Origin: Candidatus Krumholzibacteriota bacterium
Lineage (GTDB): Bacteria; Krumholzibacteriota; Krumholzibacteriia; Krumholzibacteriales; Krumholzibacteriaceae
Direction of reading: 5' to 3'
Assembly (NCBI GenBank): GCA_030672805.1
Contig: DAOVFR010000037.1
Location: 1-13,085 of the forward strand
Length of the DNA: 13,085 nt
The position numbers and the translations under genes are program-made. Positions 1-5,852 of this stretch are shown here, in pieces. The notes under the pieces are model-generated. The model made no database searches. It had not been told where the DNA came from and was given only the letters and a program-made list of their open reading frames with translations. The stretch's first letter is position 1; each line of letters opens with the position of its first letter.

Positions 1-1299
1 CTTGTCGATCTCGTCGAGCATGAACACGGGGTTATTGCTTCCTGCTATCTTGATACCCTGTATGATGTTGCCGGGCAGTGCTCCAATATAGGTCCGCCGA
101 TGGCCCCTGATCTCCGCCTCGTCCCTCACGCCGCCGAGAGAGTTACGCACAAATTTCCTTCCCAGCGCGCTTGCGATGCTTCTGCCGAGAGACGTCTTTC
201 CGACTCCCGGTGGACCGACAAAGCAGAGTATCGAACCCTTGGCACTCGACTTCAGTTTCTTGACCGAGAGAAACTCGAGAATACGTTCTTTCACCTTTTC
301 AAGATCATAATGGTCATTGTTGAGGATCTTTTCCGCCCTCCTGATATCGAGGACATCATCCGTCGATACATTCCACGGCAGCTCGAGGAGCCATTCGAGA
401 TAGGTCCGCGCGACGGTGTACTCGGCCGAACTCGTCGACATCTTCCGGATACGGTTCCATTCCTTCAACGCCGCTTCCATCGCTTTGTCGGACATCGGCG
501 TCTTTTCGATCCTCGCTTTCAGTTCGTCCAGTTCGATGGACGAATCCTCCTCGCCGAGCTCCCTCTGGATGGCCCTGATCTGCTGCCGGAGGTAATACTC
601 GCGTTGTTCCCTGTCCATCTCCGTACGGACATTCTTGCGGATTTTCTCACCTATCTTCGCGATCTCAAGCTCGCTGTTGATCTTTTCATAGACGAACTGC
701 AGGCGCTTTACCGTATCGAGGATCTCGAGTGCCTTCTGCCTCTCGGCGACCTCGATACCGAGGTTCGCCGCGAGCATGTCGGCAAGGCGGCCTGAGTTCT
801 TGAGTCCGGCCACGATGTTCTTCACTTCGTCCGGGTAGTCCTCCGAGGTGTCCACGATCCTGTTGTAGGCATTTACGACGTTCCGCATCAACGCCTTGGT
901 GCGGTCATCATCATGCGATATTTCCTCCAGTACACGGACGCGCGTCCTGATGAAGGGTATGTCGTCGGTTACCTCGGTTATTTCGATACGCGCGAGGCCC
1001 TGCCCGATGATCCTGACGTGCCCATCGGGGAACCGTGCCATCTTCTGAATGAACATAGCGCTCCCGAGCCAGTAGATATCCTCGGGGCCGGGGTTGGACA
1101 GTTCATGGTCGAGTTGCGTGAAGACTCCGACGATCTTGCTGCCCGCCAGCGCTTCATCGACCAGCCTGATCAGGTTCTCGTCGGTCAGGATGAGCGGCAC
1201 GATCATGAACGGAAACACAACACCATCGTTTATCGGAATAACAGCCAGCTCTTCCGGTATATTATTTATCATATCCCTGTTTTTTCCCGATTCAGGCAC
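1..1299 (-). CDS. lon: ATP-dependent protease Lon, N-terminal 433 residues (cut by window edge)
   Basis: Lon is the cytoplasmic AAA+ serine protease that degrades misfolded and regulatory proteins. The reading frame is open from a GTG at 1297-1299 to base 1. The substrate-binding N domain opens with ELAVIPINDGVVFPFMIVPL (residues 17-36). A helical region follows, with the family-typical REQREYYLRQQIRAIQRELGE. The AAA+ module then shows Walker A GPPGVGKT (362-369), the GGVRDEAEIRGHRRTYIGALPG stretch in split form (GGVRDEAEIRG, then HRRTYIGALPG), and Walker B ending in FMLDEIDK (to residue 433). The rest of the ATPase and the Ser-Lys protease domain lie beyond the window, so proteolytic competence cannot be judged here. 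I chose GTG because AAGGG lies 8 nt upstream and the overlapping ATG belongs to another frame. It starts 36 bp after the Hsp20 stop, so the two are probably cotranscribed. Identification is very secure. Confidence 0.97.
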   Translation of the reverse strand, partial: MPESGKNRDMINNIPEELAVIPINDGVVFPFMIVPLILTDENLIRLVDEALAGSKIVGVFTQLDHELSNPGPEDIYWLGSAMFIQKMARFPDGHVRIIGQGLARIEITEVTDDIPFIRTRVRVLEEISHDDDRTKALMRNVVNAYNRIVDTSEDYPDEVKNIVAGLKNSGRLADMLAANLGIEVAERQKALEILDTVKRLQFVYEKINSELEIAKIGEKIRKNVRTEMDREQREYYLRQQIRAIQRELGEEDSSIELDELKARIEKTPMSDKAMEAALKEWNRIRKMSTSSAEYTVARTYLEWLLELPWNVSTDDVLDIRRAEKILNNDHYDLEKVKERILEFLSVKKLKSSAKGSILCFVGPPGVGKTSLGRSIASALGRKFVRNSLGGVRDEAEIRGHRRTYIGALPGNIIQGIKIAGSNNPVFMLDEIDK

Positions 1300-1335
1300 G
1301 GTATCATCCCTTCAATAGTGAATATCGCTCGGAAC

Positions 1336-1758
1336 TCAGTCTATCCGGATCTTCTTGACCGTATCCCGTTCGTGGAGCTTCTTCACCCTTATCTCGAGAA
1401 TCCCGTTCCTGTAATGAGCGGAAATCTTCTTGTGGTTGACCTGAACCGGAAGTTTGATCTCGCGCTCGAAATGGCCGATCTGGATCTCGACGGCATGAAA
1501 CTGCTTGCCCCCCGGCGGGCACAGGTTTTTCCTGAGTCCGCTTATTTTTAAATTCTTCCCGTCCGTGACGACATCGATGTCCTTACCCACCATCCCCGCA
1601 ACCTCGACGATGACGATGATCTCCGAATCCGTTTCGACGATATCCACCGGGGGTTCCCATTTCAGGTCCGACTTCATTTTCATCATGGCTGTACCTGCCT
1701 GATCCGACATGAAAATATTCAGAAACTCGTCTATTGGATCCTTCTTGTCCCGTTCCAT
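1336..1758 (-). CDS. Hsp20/alpha-crystallin family small heat-shock protein
   Basis: This is an ATP-independent holdase chaperone of 140 residues, a usual size for a bacterial sHSP. The alpha-crystallin domain runs from about residue 34 (WEPPVDIVETDSEIIVIVEV) to about 127. It carries the hallmark strand motif AHYRNGILEIRV (114-125), the family's A-x-x-x-N-G-x-L signature. The extreme C-terminus ends IRID, giving the I-x-I motif (137-139) that docks into a neighbouring subunit during oligomer assembly. The ATG at 1758 is preceded by AAGGA, at a somewhat long spacing. The gene is first in a two-gene unit with lon and is served by the promoter at 1832-1860, so its job is most likely to hold unfolding proteins for refolding or for Lon. 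The N-terminal arm, with several Met and Asp residues, is short and family-variable. Confidence 0.95.
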   Translation of the reverse strand: MERDKKDPIDEFLNIFMSDQAGTAMMKMKSDLKWEPPVDIVETDSEIIVIVEVAGMVGKDIDVVTDGKNLKISGLRKNLCPPGGKQFHAVEIQIGHFEREIKLPVQVNHKKISAHYRNGILEIRVKKLHERDTVKKIRID

Positions 1759-1831
1759 TCCCTGAAGGTTCCTTCTCGATCACGAAAACGTGTGAACGTA
1801 TCCGAATTATCTCTATGAAAATCCGACCCTT

Positions 1832-1860
1832 AGAATAGTGAAGGTTCAATTTAAAGTCAA
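1832..1860 (-). promoter_or_regulatory. sigma70-type promoter of hsp20-lon
   Basis: Reading the minus strand, TTGACT (1860-1855) and TATTCT (1837-1832) are separated by exactly 17 bp. The predicted start site is near 1825, giving an untranslated leader of about 65 nt before the Hsp20 ATG. The -35 box matches consensus at five of six positions and the -10 at four of six. No CIRCE element (HrcA operator) and no clear sigma32-type CCCCAT box is visible. The call rests on pattern matching only. Confidence 0.65.
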
Positions 1861-1866
1861 ATTGAA
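1845..1866. repeat. Inverted repeat over the hsp20 promoter -35 box (operator candidate)
   Basis: The arms TTCAATTT (1845-1852) and AAATTGAA (1859-1866) are perfect 8-bp complements around a 6-bp centre. The -35 hexamer of the minus-strand promoter (1855-1860) sits inside this dyad, so a dimeric regulator bound here would compete directly with RNA polymerase. The repeat is AT-rich, and some chance symmetry is possible in such a stretch. Confidence 0.5.
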
Positions 1867-1883
1867 AAAGGCGGCGGGAAAAT

Positions 1884-1951
1884 GAAAAGGCGCCCTTTTC
1901 GCAGCATCACCTCAACCACACGAATCATGAAACCGGCAAGGGCGCCTTTTC
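1884..1951 (-). terminator. Terminator-like dyad after the BamE-like lipoprotein gene
   Basis: A perfect 14-bp inverted repeat (1884-1897 against 1938-1951, core GGCGCC) begins five bases past the lipoprotein stop codon, with a 40-nt loop. In the minus-strand RNA the second arm ends CCTTTTC and is followed by ATTTTCCC, a weak U-rich tail. The distal part also folds alone: GAAAAGG-CGC-CCTTTTC (1884-1900) is a perfect 7-bp stem on a 3-nt loop. This shorter hairpin is the more terminator-like shape and could work in both directions. It separates the lipoprotein transcript from the hsp20 promoter. Confidence 0.6.
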
Positions 1952-1955
1952 AGCC

Positions 1956-2405
1956 TCACTTCTTGGATCTTGACGGGTTGATCATGGATCTCCGGATAGT
2001 TTCCATCGACGTGGATGAATCGAATACAACCCGCGTATCCGTGAATCGCTTCAGATCAATGTCCCATTCATGCAGGCAATCGTCATCGAACGTTAGCGTA
2101 TAGATGAGGATCGACCTCGAATCCTCATTCTGTACGTAGTAGATCCAGTGCTCCAAAGGTTCCGAGTTGGAAACGAGATATACATTCGGCAGTCCCCAGG
2201 AAGCCATTACCTCGTAGATATCCATTCCCTTCACGATCTCACCGTTCCTGATAAACTCGTTATAAGATCCTCCGGGATTATTTACGACGAACTCCTCCCT
2301 CGCTTCGGGTCTCGTGAGGTTCTCCCTCTCGATCATCGAGACGCCCGAGCAGCCAAGAAGAACAATGGCGCCCAGAACGACGAGAAGATGCGCTGATCGT
2401 ATCAT
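1956..2405 (-). CDS. Small lipoprotein with BamE/OmlA-like stretch
   Basis: A 149-residue protein with a lipoprotein signal: short basic start MIRS, hydrophobic run, then lipobox LLGC with acceptor Cys19. After cleavage it should be anchored to a membrane facing the periplasm. Residues 58-76 (IVKGMDIYEVMASWGLPNV) match the SmpA/OmlA (BamE) fold pattern in which a G-M-x-x-x-E-V turn is followed by W-G-x-P. Aromatic strand residues follow (HWIYYVQ, LIYTLTFDDD). BamE belongs to the outer-membrane protein assembly complex, but many unrelated lipoproteins share this small fold, so a BAM role is not claimed. The ATG has an excellent Shine-Dalgarno, AAGGGAG, about 8 nt upstream. The gene lies about 40 nt past a terminator, so it is either transcribed by read-through of that element or from an unseen promoter. 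Confidence 0.85.
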   Translation of the reverse strand: MIRSAHLLVVLGAIVLLGCSGVSMIERENLTRPEAREEFVVNNPGGSYNEFIRNGEIVKGMDIYEVMASWGLPNVYLVSNSEPLEHWIYYVQNEDSRSILIYTLTFDDDCLHEWDIDLKRFTDTRVVFDSSTSMETIRRSMINPSRSKK

Positions 2406-2445
2406 GATTTTTCTCCCTTCTCCCGGTCCGGGGACGTAATAAAAT

Positions 2446-2480
2446 AAAAAAACACCTGGGCGATTACCGTTCGCCGGTGT
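2446..2480 (-). terminator. Intrinsic terminator ahead of the lipoprotein gene
   Basis: In the minus-strand RNA, ACACC (2480-2476) plus GGCGA (2475-2471) pair with TCGCC (2463-2459) and GGTGT (2456-2452). They form a 10-bp stem with a 2-nt CA bulge and a 7-nt loop. A run of seven T (2452-2446) and a further TTTT follow directly. This is the clearest Rho-independent terminator in the window. It stands upstream of, not after, a coding gene, which implies a terminated short RNA or an attenuator. Confidence 0.85.
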
Positions 2481-2543
2481 CGATATCCATAATACGGGCC
2501 TCTAGTACCCACGGGAAACCTCCCATGCGGAAACCCAGCCTGC
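2446..2543 (-). ncRNA. Putative ~100-nt small RNA or attenuated leader, type unknown
   Basis: A strong promoter (2550-2577) and a strong intrinsic terminator (2446-2480) on the same strand bracket about 98 nt with no credible reading frame. Inside is a stable hairpin, CATGGGA-GGTT-TCCCGTG (2527-2510), seven pairs including one G-U, closed on a 4-nt loop. A second possible helix pairs CTGGG (2538-2534) with CCCAG (2460-2456), which would compete with the terminator stem. I compared it from memory with 6S RNA, SRP RNA, tmRNA and common riboswitches (c-di-GMP, ZTP, fluoride, glycine, SAH) and saw no convincing match. It may be a free small RNA, or a regulated leader of the lipoprotein gene that begins 40 nt downstream. 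The 5' end is inferred from the -10 position. Confidence 0.55.
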
Positions 2544-2549
2544 AATTTC

Positions 2550-2577
2550 ATTATACCAGACTTTGGAAAGACGTCAA
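2550..2577 (-). promoter_or_regulatory. Strong extended -10 promoter for the small RNA/leader
   Basis: On the minus strand, TTGACG (2577-2572) and a perfect TATAAT (2555-2550) are 16 bp apart, with the extended -10 dinucleotide TG one base before TATAAT. This is the best consensus promoter in the window. It lies well past the glycosyltransferase stop in an AT-rich gap and points at the RNA at 2446-2543 and the lipoprotein gene. Confidence 0.8.
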
Positions 2578-2707
2578 CCCATTTGATTTATTTATATCCA
2601 TTATTTATCAACTATGCTCGTCTGTTTTTCCCGAACAACATGCAAGCATGTATTATTCTTACTGCAATCAAGGTAACTGGTTATACGGAATCAATGTTGG
2701 CGGATAT
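2578..2707. other. AT-rich intergenic spacer downstream of the glycosyltransferase
   Basis: These 130 bp after the glycosyltransferase stop are clearly more AT-rich than the flanking genes and hold no credible gene. The only structure seen is a small dyad, ACATGC-AA-GCATGT (2638-2651), which could be a half-turn operator or chance. No convincing terminator for the glycosyltransferase is visible. The AT-richness just upstream of the 2572-2577 box could act as an UP-like element for that promoter. Confidence 0.5.
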
Positions 2708-4213
2708 TCATGGGGAACCGGTAAAGAGGACCAGCCTGATCCCCGGCATTTCCCATTCCGTGTACATATCATTCCCGGCCGACAGCTCTCTGTAAATGAC
2801 GTCATGGGAGTCGGCGTCCCACTGGCGGCAGCGGACGTACCAGATCCGCGAATAGCCGGCTCTGATCTCGCGAACCATTCTTTCCGCATTCTCGTCTCCG
2901 GCATTCCCCGGCCCTAGCGACACAACCTCGTTTGCGCCTCCATAGTAAAACTCGAATGACTTCTTTACCACCGGTACGATGATGAGGTCGCCCCTTATCT
3001 CCTCGCGTTCGACAATCCGCGCGGCCCCTCTCACATCGTCCCTGGCAAACCGCGGCACCATGTGGTAATTCCAGTCGGAGACCAGCATGACGGCGCAGAC
3101 CGCCGTGATCAGGAATGCCCTGGGAACGGCCCTTACGGGAAACCCGAAAGCGAGTAAAGCCATGAACACGGGAAATGTACTCGTGAGGTAACGTACGTTG
3201 AACACCTTGATGTTCATGAACGTGATGAAAACAATGAAAAGCAGCGACACCACCGCGATGGAGAGCAGCAGTACGATCGGACCGTCCCGAACGGCCCGTA
3301 TCAGGCCCGAGACGAACAGCCCGCCGAACAGCACCATTGCCAGGAGGAGTTCGGCTCCGTGCATTGCCAGCAGGTCCCTCGCCGACCCAATGAAATGCAG
3401 GGTTCTCAGGTCCGGACCGAACGAGTATCCCACCGAGAAGGCATAGAGAGTATAGGGATATGCCCAGGCATTCAGTGTCTGCTCCCCCCTGAAGCGCTCC
3501 TCGACGGGAATGGATGAAACTTTAACGACGGATATCCGTCTGAGAAAGTATATCTCGCGATAGATCCAGGGTGATACAACGACAATTACTATAAGGGCGG
3601 CAAGCAGCCCAAACTTGAGGTGTGCGCCGCGGAAACGCTTCGTCAGGAGCAGATACACGAGGAAGGCGGCGCAGATGAACATGGCCGAAAAATGTGACAG
3701 GCACGAGAGCACTAGCACCACGCCCAGCTTCGATCCGGTCCGGGCGTCCGGTTCCTCGATGAACCGTTGAAACACGATGAGCGAGATAAACACGGCACAG
3801 GTCAACATTGAATAGAACCGGAGTTCCTGGGAGTAATAGATATTGAACGGACTGAGGGCCATTAGCATGGCGGCAATGAGCGCCAGGTTCCTTTTCCGTA
3901 TTGCCACGAACCACCTGTAGGCAAGATAGACGGAGAGCAGGCCGAAGGTTGCGCTCGGAATCCTGAGCCACCATTCGGAAAGGGAAACCTTGCTCCAGAG
4001 ATGGAGGATCAGGGAATAGAGCGGACCGTGCACGTCCCACAGCATCTTTTCAAAGAAGGTGTATCCCGGCGGCGGCGTGCATGCCTCGATCGAAAGCAGC
4101 TCGTCCGTCCAGAAGGATTGCGCGCCGAGCCGATAGAACCGGAGCAGAGCAGCCGCGACAAGGATGAGCCACAGTAAAAGACGTTCACGTTTTTTTCTCT
4201 CGAATTGCTCCAT
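2708..4213 (-). CDS. GT-C family membrane glycosyltransferase (ArnT/PMT-like, GT39/GT83 type)
   Basis: A 501-residue polytopic protein that should transfer a sugar from a polyprenyl-phosphate donor on the outer face of the inner membrane. Helix 1 (12-25) leads into the first external loop with FWTDE (34-38), where GT-C enzymes carry the catalytic acidic residue. Next comes DVHGPLYSLIL (60-70), the family's D-x-H-x-P-L-Y element, and SPFNIYYSQELRFYSML (121-137), the S-x-x-x-x-Y-Y-S-Q-E-x-R-x-Y signature of PMT_2/ArnT-like enzymes. About ten further hydrophobic segments follow, then a soluble C-terminal region of about 120 residues. Acceptor (lipid A, protein or cell-surface glycan) cannot be told. 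The frame stays open far upstream on the strand opposite the DUF72 gene. I place the start at ATG 4213, just before the basic segment and helix 1. No Shine-Dalgarno precedes it. Confidence 0.88.
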   Translation of the reverse strand: MEQFERKKRERLLLWLILVAAALLRFYRLGAQSFWTDELLSIEACTPPPGYTFFEKMLWDVHGPLYSLILHLWSKVSLSEWWLRIPSATFGLLSVYLAYRWFVAIRKRNLALIAAMLMALSPFNIYYSQELRFYSMLTCAVFISLIVFQRFIEEPDARTGSKLGVVLVLSCLSHFSAMFICAAFLVYLLLTKRFRGAHLKFGLLAALIVIVVVSPWIYREIYFLRRISVVKVSSIPVEERFRGEQTLNAWAYPYTLYAFSVGYSFGPDLRTLHFIGSARDLLAMHGAELLLAMVLFGGLFVSGLIRAVRDGPIVLLLSIAVVSLLFIVFITFMNIKVFNVRYLTSTFPVFMALLAFGFPVRAVPRAFLITAVCAVMLVSDWNYHMVPRFARDDVRGAARIVEREEIRGDLIIVPVVKKSFEFYYGGANEVVSLGPGNAGDENAERMVREIRAGYSRIWYVRCRQWDADSHDVIYRELSAGNDMYTEWEMPGIRLVLFTGSP

Positions 4214-4220
4214 TAAAACG

Positions 4221-4226
4221 GTTATA
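4221..4226 (-). promoter_or_regulatory. -10-like TATAAC placed for a leaderless glycosyltransferase mRNA
   Basis: TATAAC on the minus strand ends 7 nt before the glycosyltransferase ATG (4213), so transcription would begin at or next to the A of the start codon. No Shine-Dalgarno lies between. There is no good TTGACA at 16-18 bp, so the promoter call is weak and rests on the -10 match plus spacing. Confidence 0.3.
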
Positions 4227-4276
4227 AACCAGAACAGGCGACGATTCCAGTCGAAAAAGCGATAAGGGAAAGAAAG

Positions 4277-5182
4277 ATGGGTGAATGTGACGATTCCGCG
4301 GTAACCGCGTATATCGGCCCGGCCGGCTGGTCGTACAGGGACTGGGTAGGTCCCGTCTATCCCGAGGGAAAAAGGATAGATCAGCTGCTGACGATCGCCG
4401 GTTACTTCGACTGCATCGAGCTCAACAGCTCGTTCTACCGTGTGCCCGGCGAACGCCTCGTGAGCAGCTGGGCCAGGCGGCTGTCTGGAAAACCACGTTT
4501 CAAGTTCACGATCAAGGCGTGGCGGCGATTCACGCACGAGAGAGCGTGCGAGTCCGGCGATGTGCAGTACTTCATACACAGCTTCGATCCCCTTGCCGGG
4601 GAAGACCGCATTGGCGCGTTCCTGCTCCAGTTCCCGTGGTCGTTCAGATACAACGAGGAAGGGAAACGTTACCTCGGACGGCTCGCCGGAATGTTCCGTG
4701 ACGTCCCGACCGCCGTCGAGGTGCGGCACGGTACATGGAATTCGCCGGAAGCGCTGCGCCATGTGTCCGAAGTGGGACTCGCATTCTGCAACATCGATCA
4801 GCCTGTCATCGGCAACTCCATTCCACCCACCGATCATGTCACCAACGACAGGCTCGGCTACATTCGCCTTCACGGCCGGAACATGAATAACTGGTTCAAC
4901 GAGTCGGCCGGCAGGGACGAACGGTACAATTACCTGTATCGGGAAAACGAGCTGGTGGAGTGGCGTGACAGGGCCAGAAAAATCCTGGGACGGGTAAAGA
5001 ACCTCTTCATCATCACGAACAATCACTTCCGCGGCCAGGCGCTCGCGAATGCGCTCCAGATACGCTCGCTGATGGACGGGAACACGGTAGACGTACCCCC
5101 AGCCCTGGGTTCCTCGTTCCCTGTGCTCCGCGGAATAATGAAGAACAGACCGGCACAGGGCGACCTGCTAGACGATACTTAA
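4277..5182 (+). CDS. DUF72 family protein (YecE-like TIM-barrel)
   Basis: A 301-residue cytoplasmic protein of the DUF72 family, whose biochemical function is not established to my knowledge. Family blocks appear in order: YIGPAGWSYRDWVGPVYP (12-29), FDCIELNSSFYRVP (44-57), FKFTIKAWRRFTH (75-87), FLLQFPWSF (115-123), VEVRHGTW (147-154), YIRLHGRN (195-202) and FIITNNHFRGQALANAL (244-260). The conserved R, H and N residues cluster at strand ends as in an enzyme-like barrel. ATG 4277 is preceded by AAGGGAAAGAA, a good ribosome-binding region. It is divergent from the glycosyltransferase with 63 bp between the starts and convergent with the zinc-ribbon gene, so it is probably a one-gene transcript with no contextual clue to its role. 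The length is typical for the family. Confidence 0.93.
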   Translation: MGECDDSAVTAYIGPAGWSYRDWVGPVYPEGKRIDQLLTIAGYFDCIELNSSFYRVPGERLVSSWARRLSGKPRFKFTIKAWRRFTHERACESGDVQYFIHSFDPLAGEDRIGAFLLQFPWSFRYNEEGKRYLGRLAGMFRDVPTAVEVRHGTWNSPEALRHVSEVGLAFCNIDQPVIGNSIPPTDHVTNDRLGYIRLHGRNMNNWFNESAGRDERYNYLYRENELVEWRDRARKILGRVKNLFIITNNHFRGQALANALQIRSLMDGNTVDVPPALGSSFPVLRGIMKNRPAQGDLLDDT

Positions 5183-5202
5183 AGTTAAGTTGTTTTGGAT
5201 GT

Positions 5203-5763
5203 CTATTTTGCAACTATCGACATGATGATCGCCAGGAAGACGATGATGCAATACAGAAACAGTCTCGAGGGAGGGACCTTGTATTTTCCCGTTTTACCCC
5301 TTTTTCTGAAAACATTCCCCTTGCGCTCCATCTTGCCAACGGGGGACATGCAGAAGCTGCAGAAGACATCGTCCTCCTTGAGCGGAAAGCCGCACTTGGC
5401 GCACGCCTTATCCCTTTGATCCTCTTTAACACTCTTTTTCTCGTGCTCGACGTGGTGTTCCTTCTCCTCGACGATCACCCCACGCCCCCCGGCCTCCCGG
5501 ATGATCCCGAGTATCCTTTTCGCCAGCACATCTCCCTGCCCCGTCCATATGGTGACCGGCAGCTTGCTGACCATGGCTTTCACCTTTGTGGTCTCGATCT
5601 TTGCGAGCAGGGAAAACTTGATGATAAACGATTCAAGTGTCTCATAATCGCTGCCGAGTCCTTCCAGTACGACGCGGTAACGTTTCGGACCGGTCGATTC
5701 AAGTGCAATCGTTCCAAGAGATTTGCGTTCTCGAGTGTTCATTCTGTCATCGTTCTGTTTCAT
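5203..5763 (-). CDS. Tail-anchored zinc-ribbon protein, function unknown
   Basis: 186 residues that I cannot assign to a named protein. Residues 45-100 look like a small alpha/beta domain. The alternation of KIETTKVKAMVSKLPVTIW, VLAKRILGIIREAGGRGVIV is reminiscent of the ribosomal L7/L12 C-terminal fold, where a lysine/glycine-rich helix is followed by an A-G-x-x-V-x-V strand, but this is only a resemblance. A charged linker rich in Glu, His and Lys (100-120) leads to a zinc ribbon C121-x2-C124-x10-C135-x2-C138. A basic stretch (146-163) and one hydrophobic segment (168-184) at the very C-terminus follow, so it should be tail-anchored with the rest in the cytoplasm. The start is uncertain: ATG 5763 has only a GGGG tract upstream, and MNTRERK (ATG 5742) is an alternative. 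It converges with the DUF72 gene 20 bp away. Confidence 0.75.
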   Translation of the reverse strand: MKQNDDRMNTRERKSLGTIALESTGPKRYRVVLEGLGSDYETLESFIIKFSLLAKIETTKVKAMVSKLPVTIWTGQGDVLAKRILGIIREAGGRGVIVEEKEHHVEHEKKSVKEDQRDKACAKCGFPLKEDDVFCSFCMSPVGKMERKGNVFRKRGKTGKYKVPPSRLFLYCIIVFLAIIMSIVAK

Positions 5764-5770
5764 AGTGCAA

Positions 5771-5812
5771 TACCCCTATGAGCCTGTACGCACGATCCAT
5801 GCCATAGGGGTA
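5771..5812. repeat. Perfect 10-bp inverted repeat at the zinc-ribbon gene start
   Basis: TACCCCTATG (5771-5780) and CATAGGGGTA (5803-5812) are exact complements 22 bp apart. In the minus-strand RNA the second arm contains the only Shine-Dalgarno-like G tract and ends 7 nt before ATG 5763, so folding would hide the ribosome-binding region. No T-run follows, which argues against a terminator. It could equally be a two-site DNA operator. Confidence 0.55.
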
Positions 5813-5852
5813 CATTTATTGGTATGACCTGCCCGCGCCGGCGCCCTGAACG

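Noticed and set aside
100..1551. Long plus-strand open frames opposite lon and hsp20
   Set aside because: They are shadows. The minus strand encodes continuous Lon and Hsp20 with all family motifs, and the plus-strand translations show no domain.
2446..2543. 6S RNA, SRP RNA or ZTP/c-di-GMP riboswitch
   Set aside because: The length and known consensus stretches do not fit. A CCTGGGC-like string on the plus strand recalls the ZTP motif but lacks the rest of it. Left as unknown.
2477..2917. Plus-strand frame of 146 residues in and beyond the intergenic region
   Set aside because: It runs through the promoter, terminator and 3' end of the glycosyltransferase on the other strand, and has no ribosome-binding site or recognisable domain.
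4214..5026. N-terminal extension of the glycosyltransferase to a 772-residue protein
   Set aside because: The extra 271 residues are the antisense of the DUF72 gene, lack membrane or domain features, and precede a normal GT-C start (basic residues then helix 1). DUF72 has full family motifs in the opposite strand.
5177..5190. ACTTAA-AG-TTAAGT dyad between the convergent DUF72 and zinc-ribbon genes as a bidirectional terminator
   Set aside because: The stem is only six AT-rich pairs and overlaps the stop codon; no proper T-run follows on either strand.
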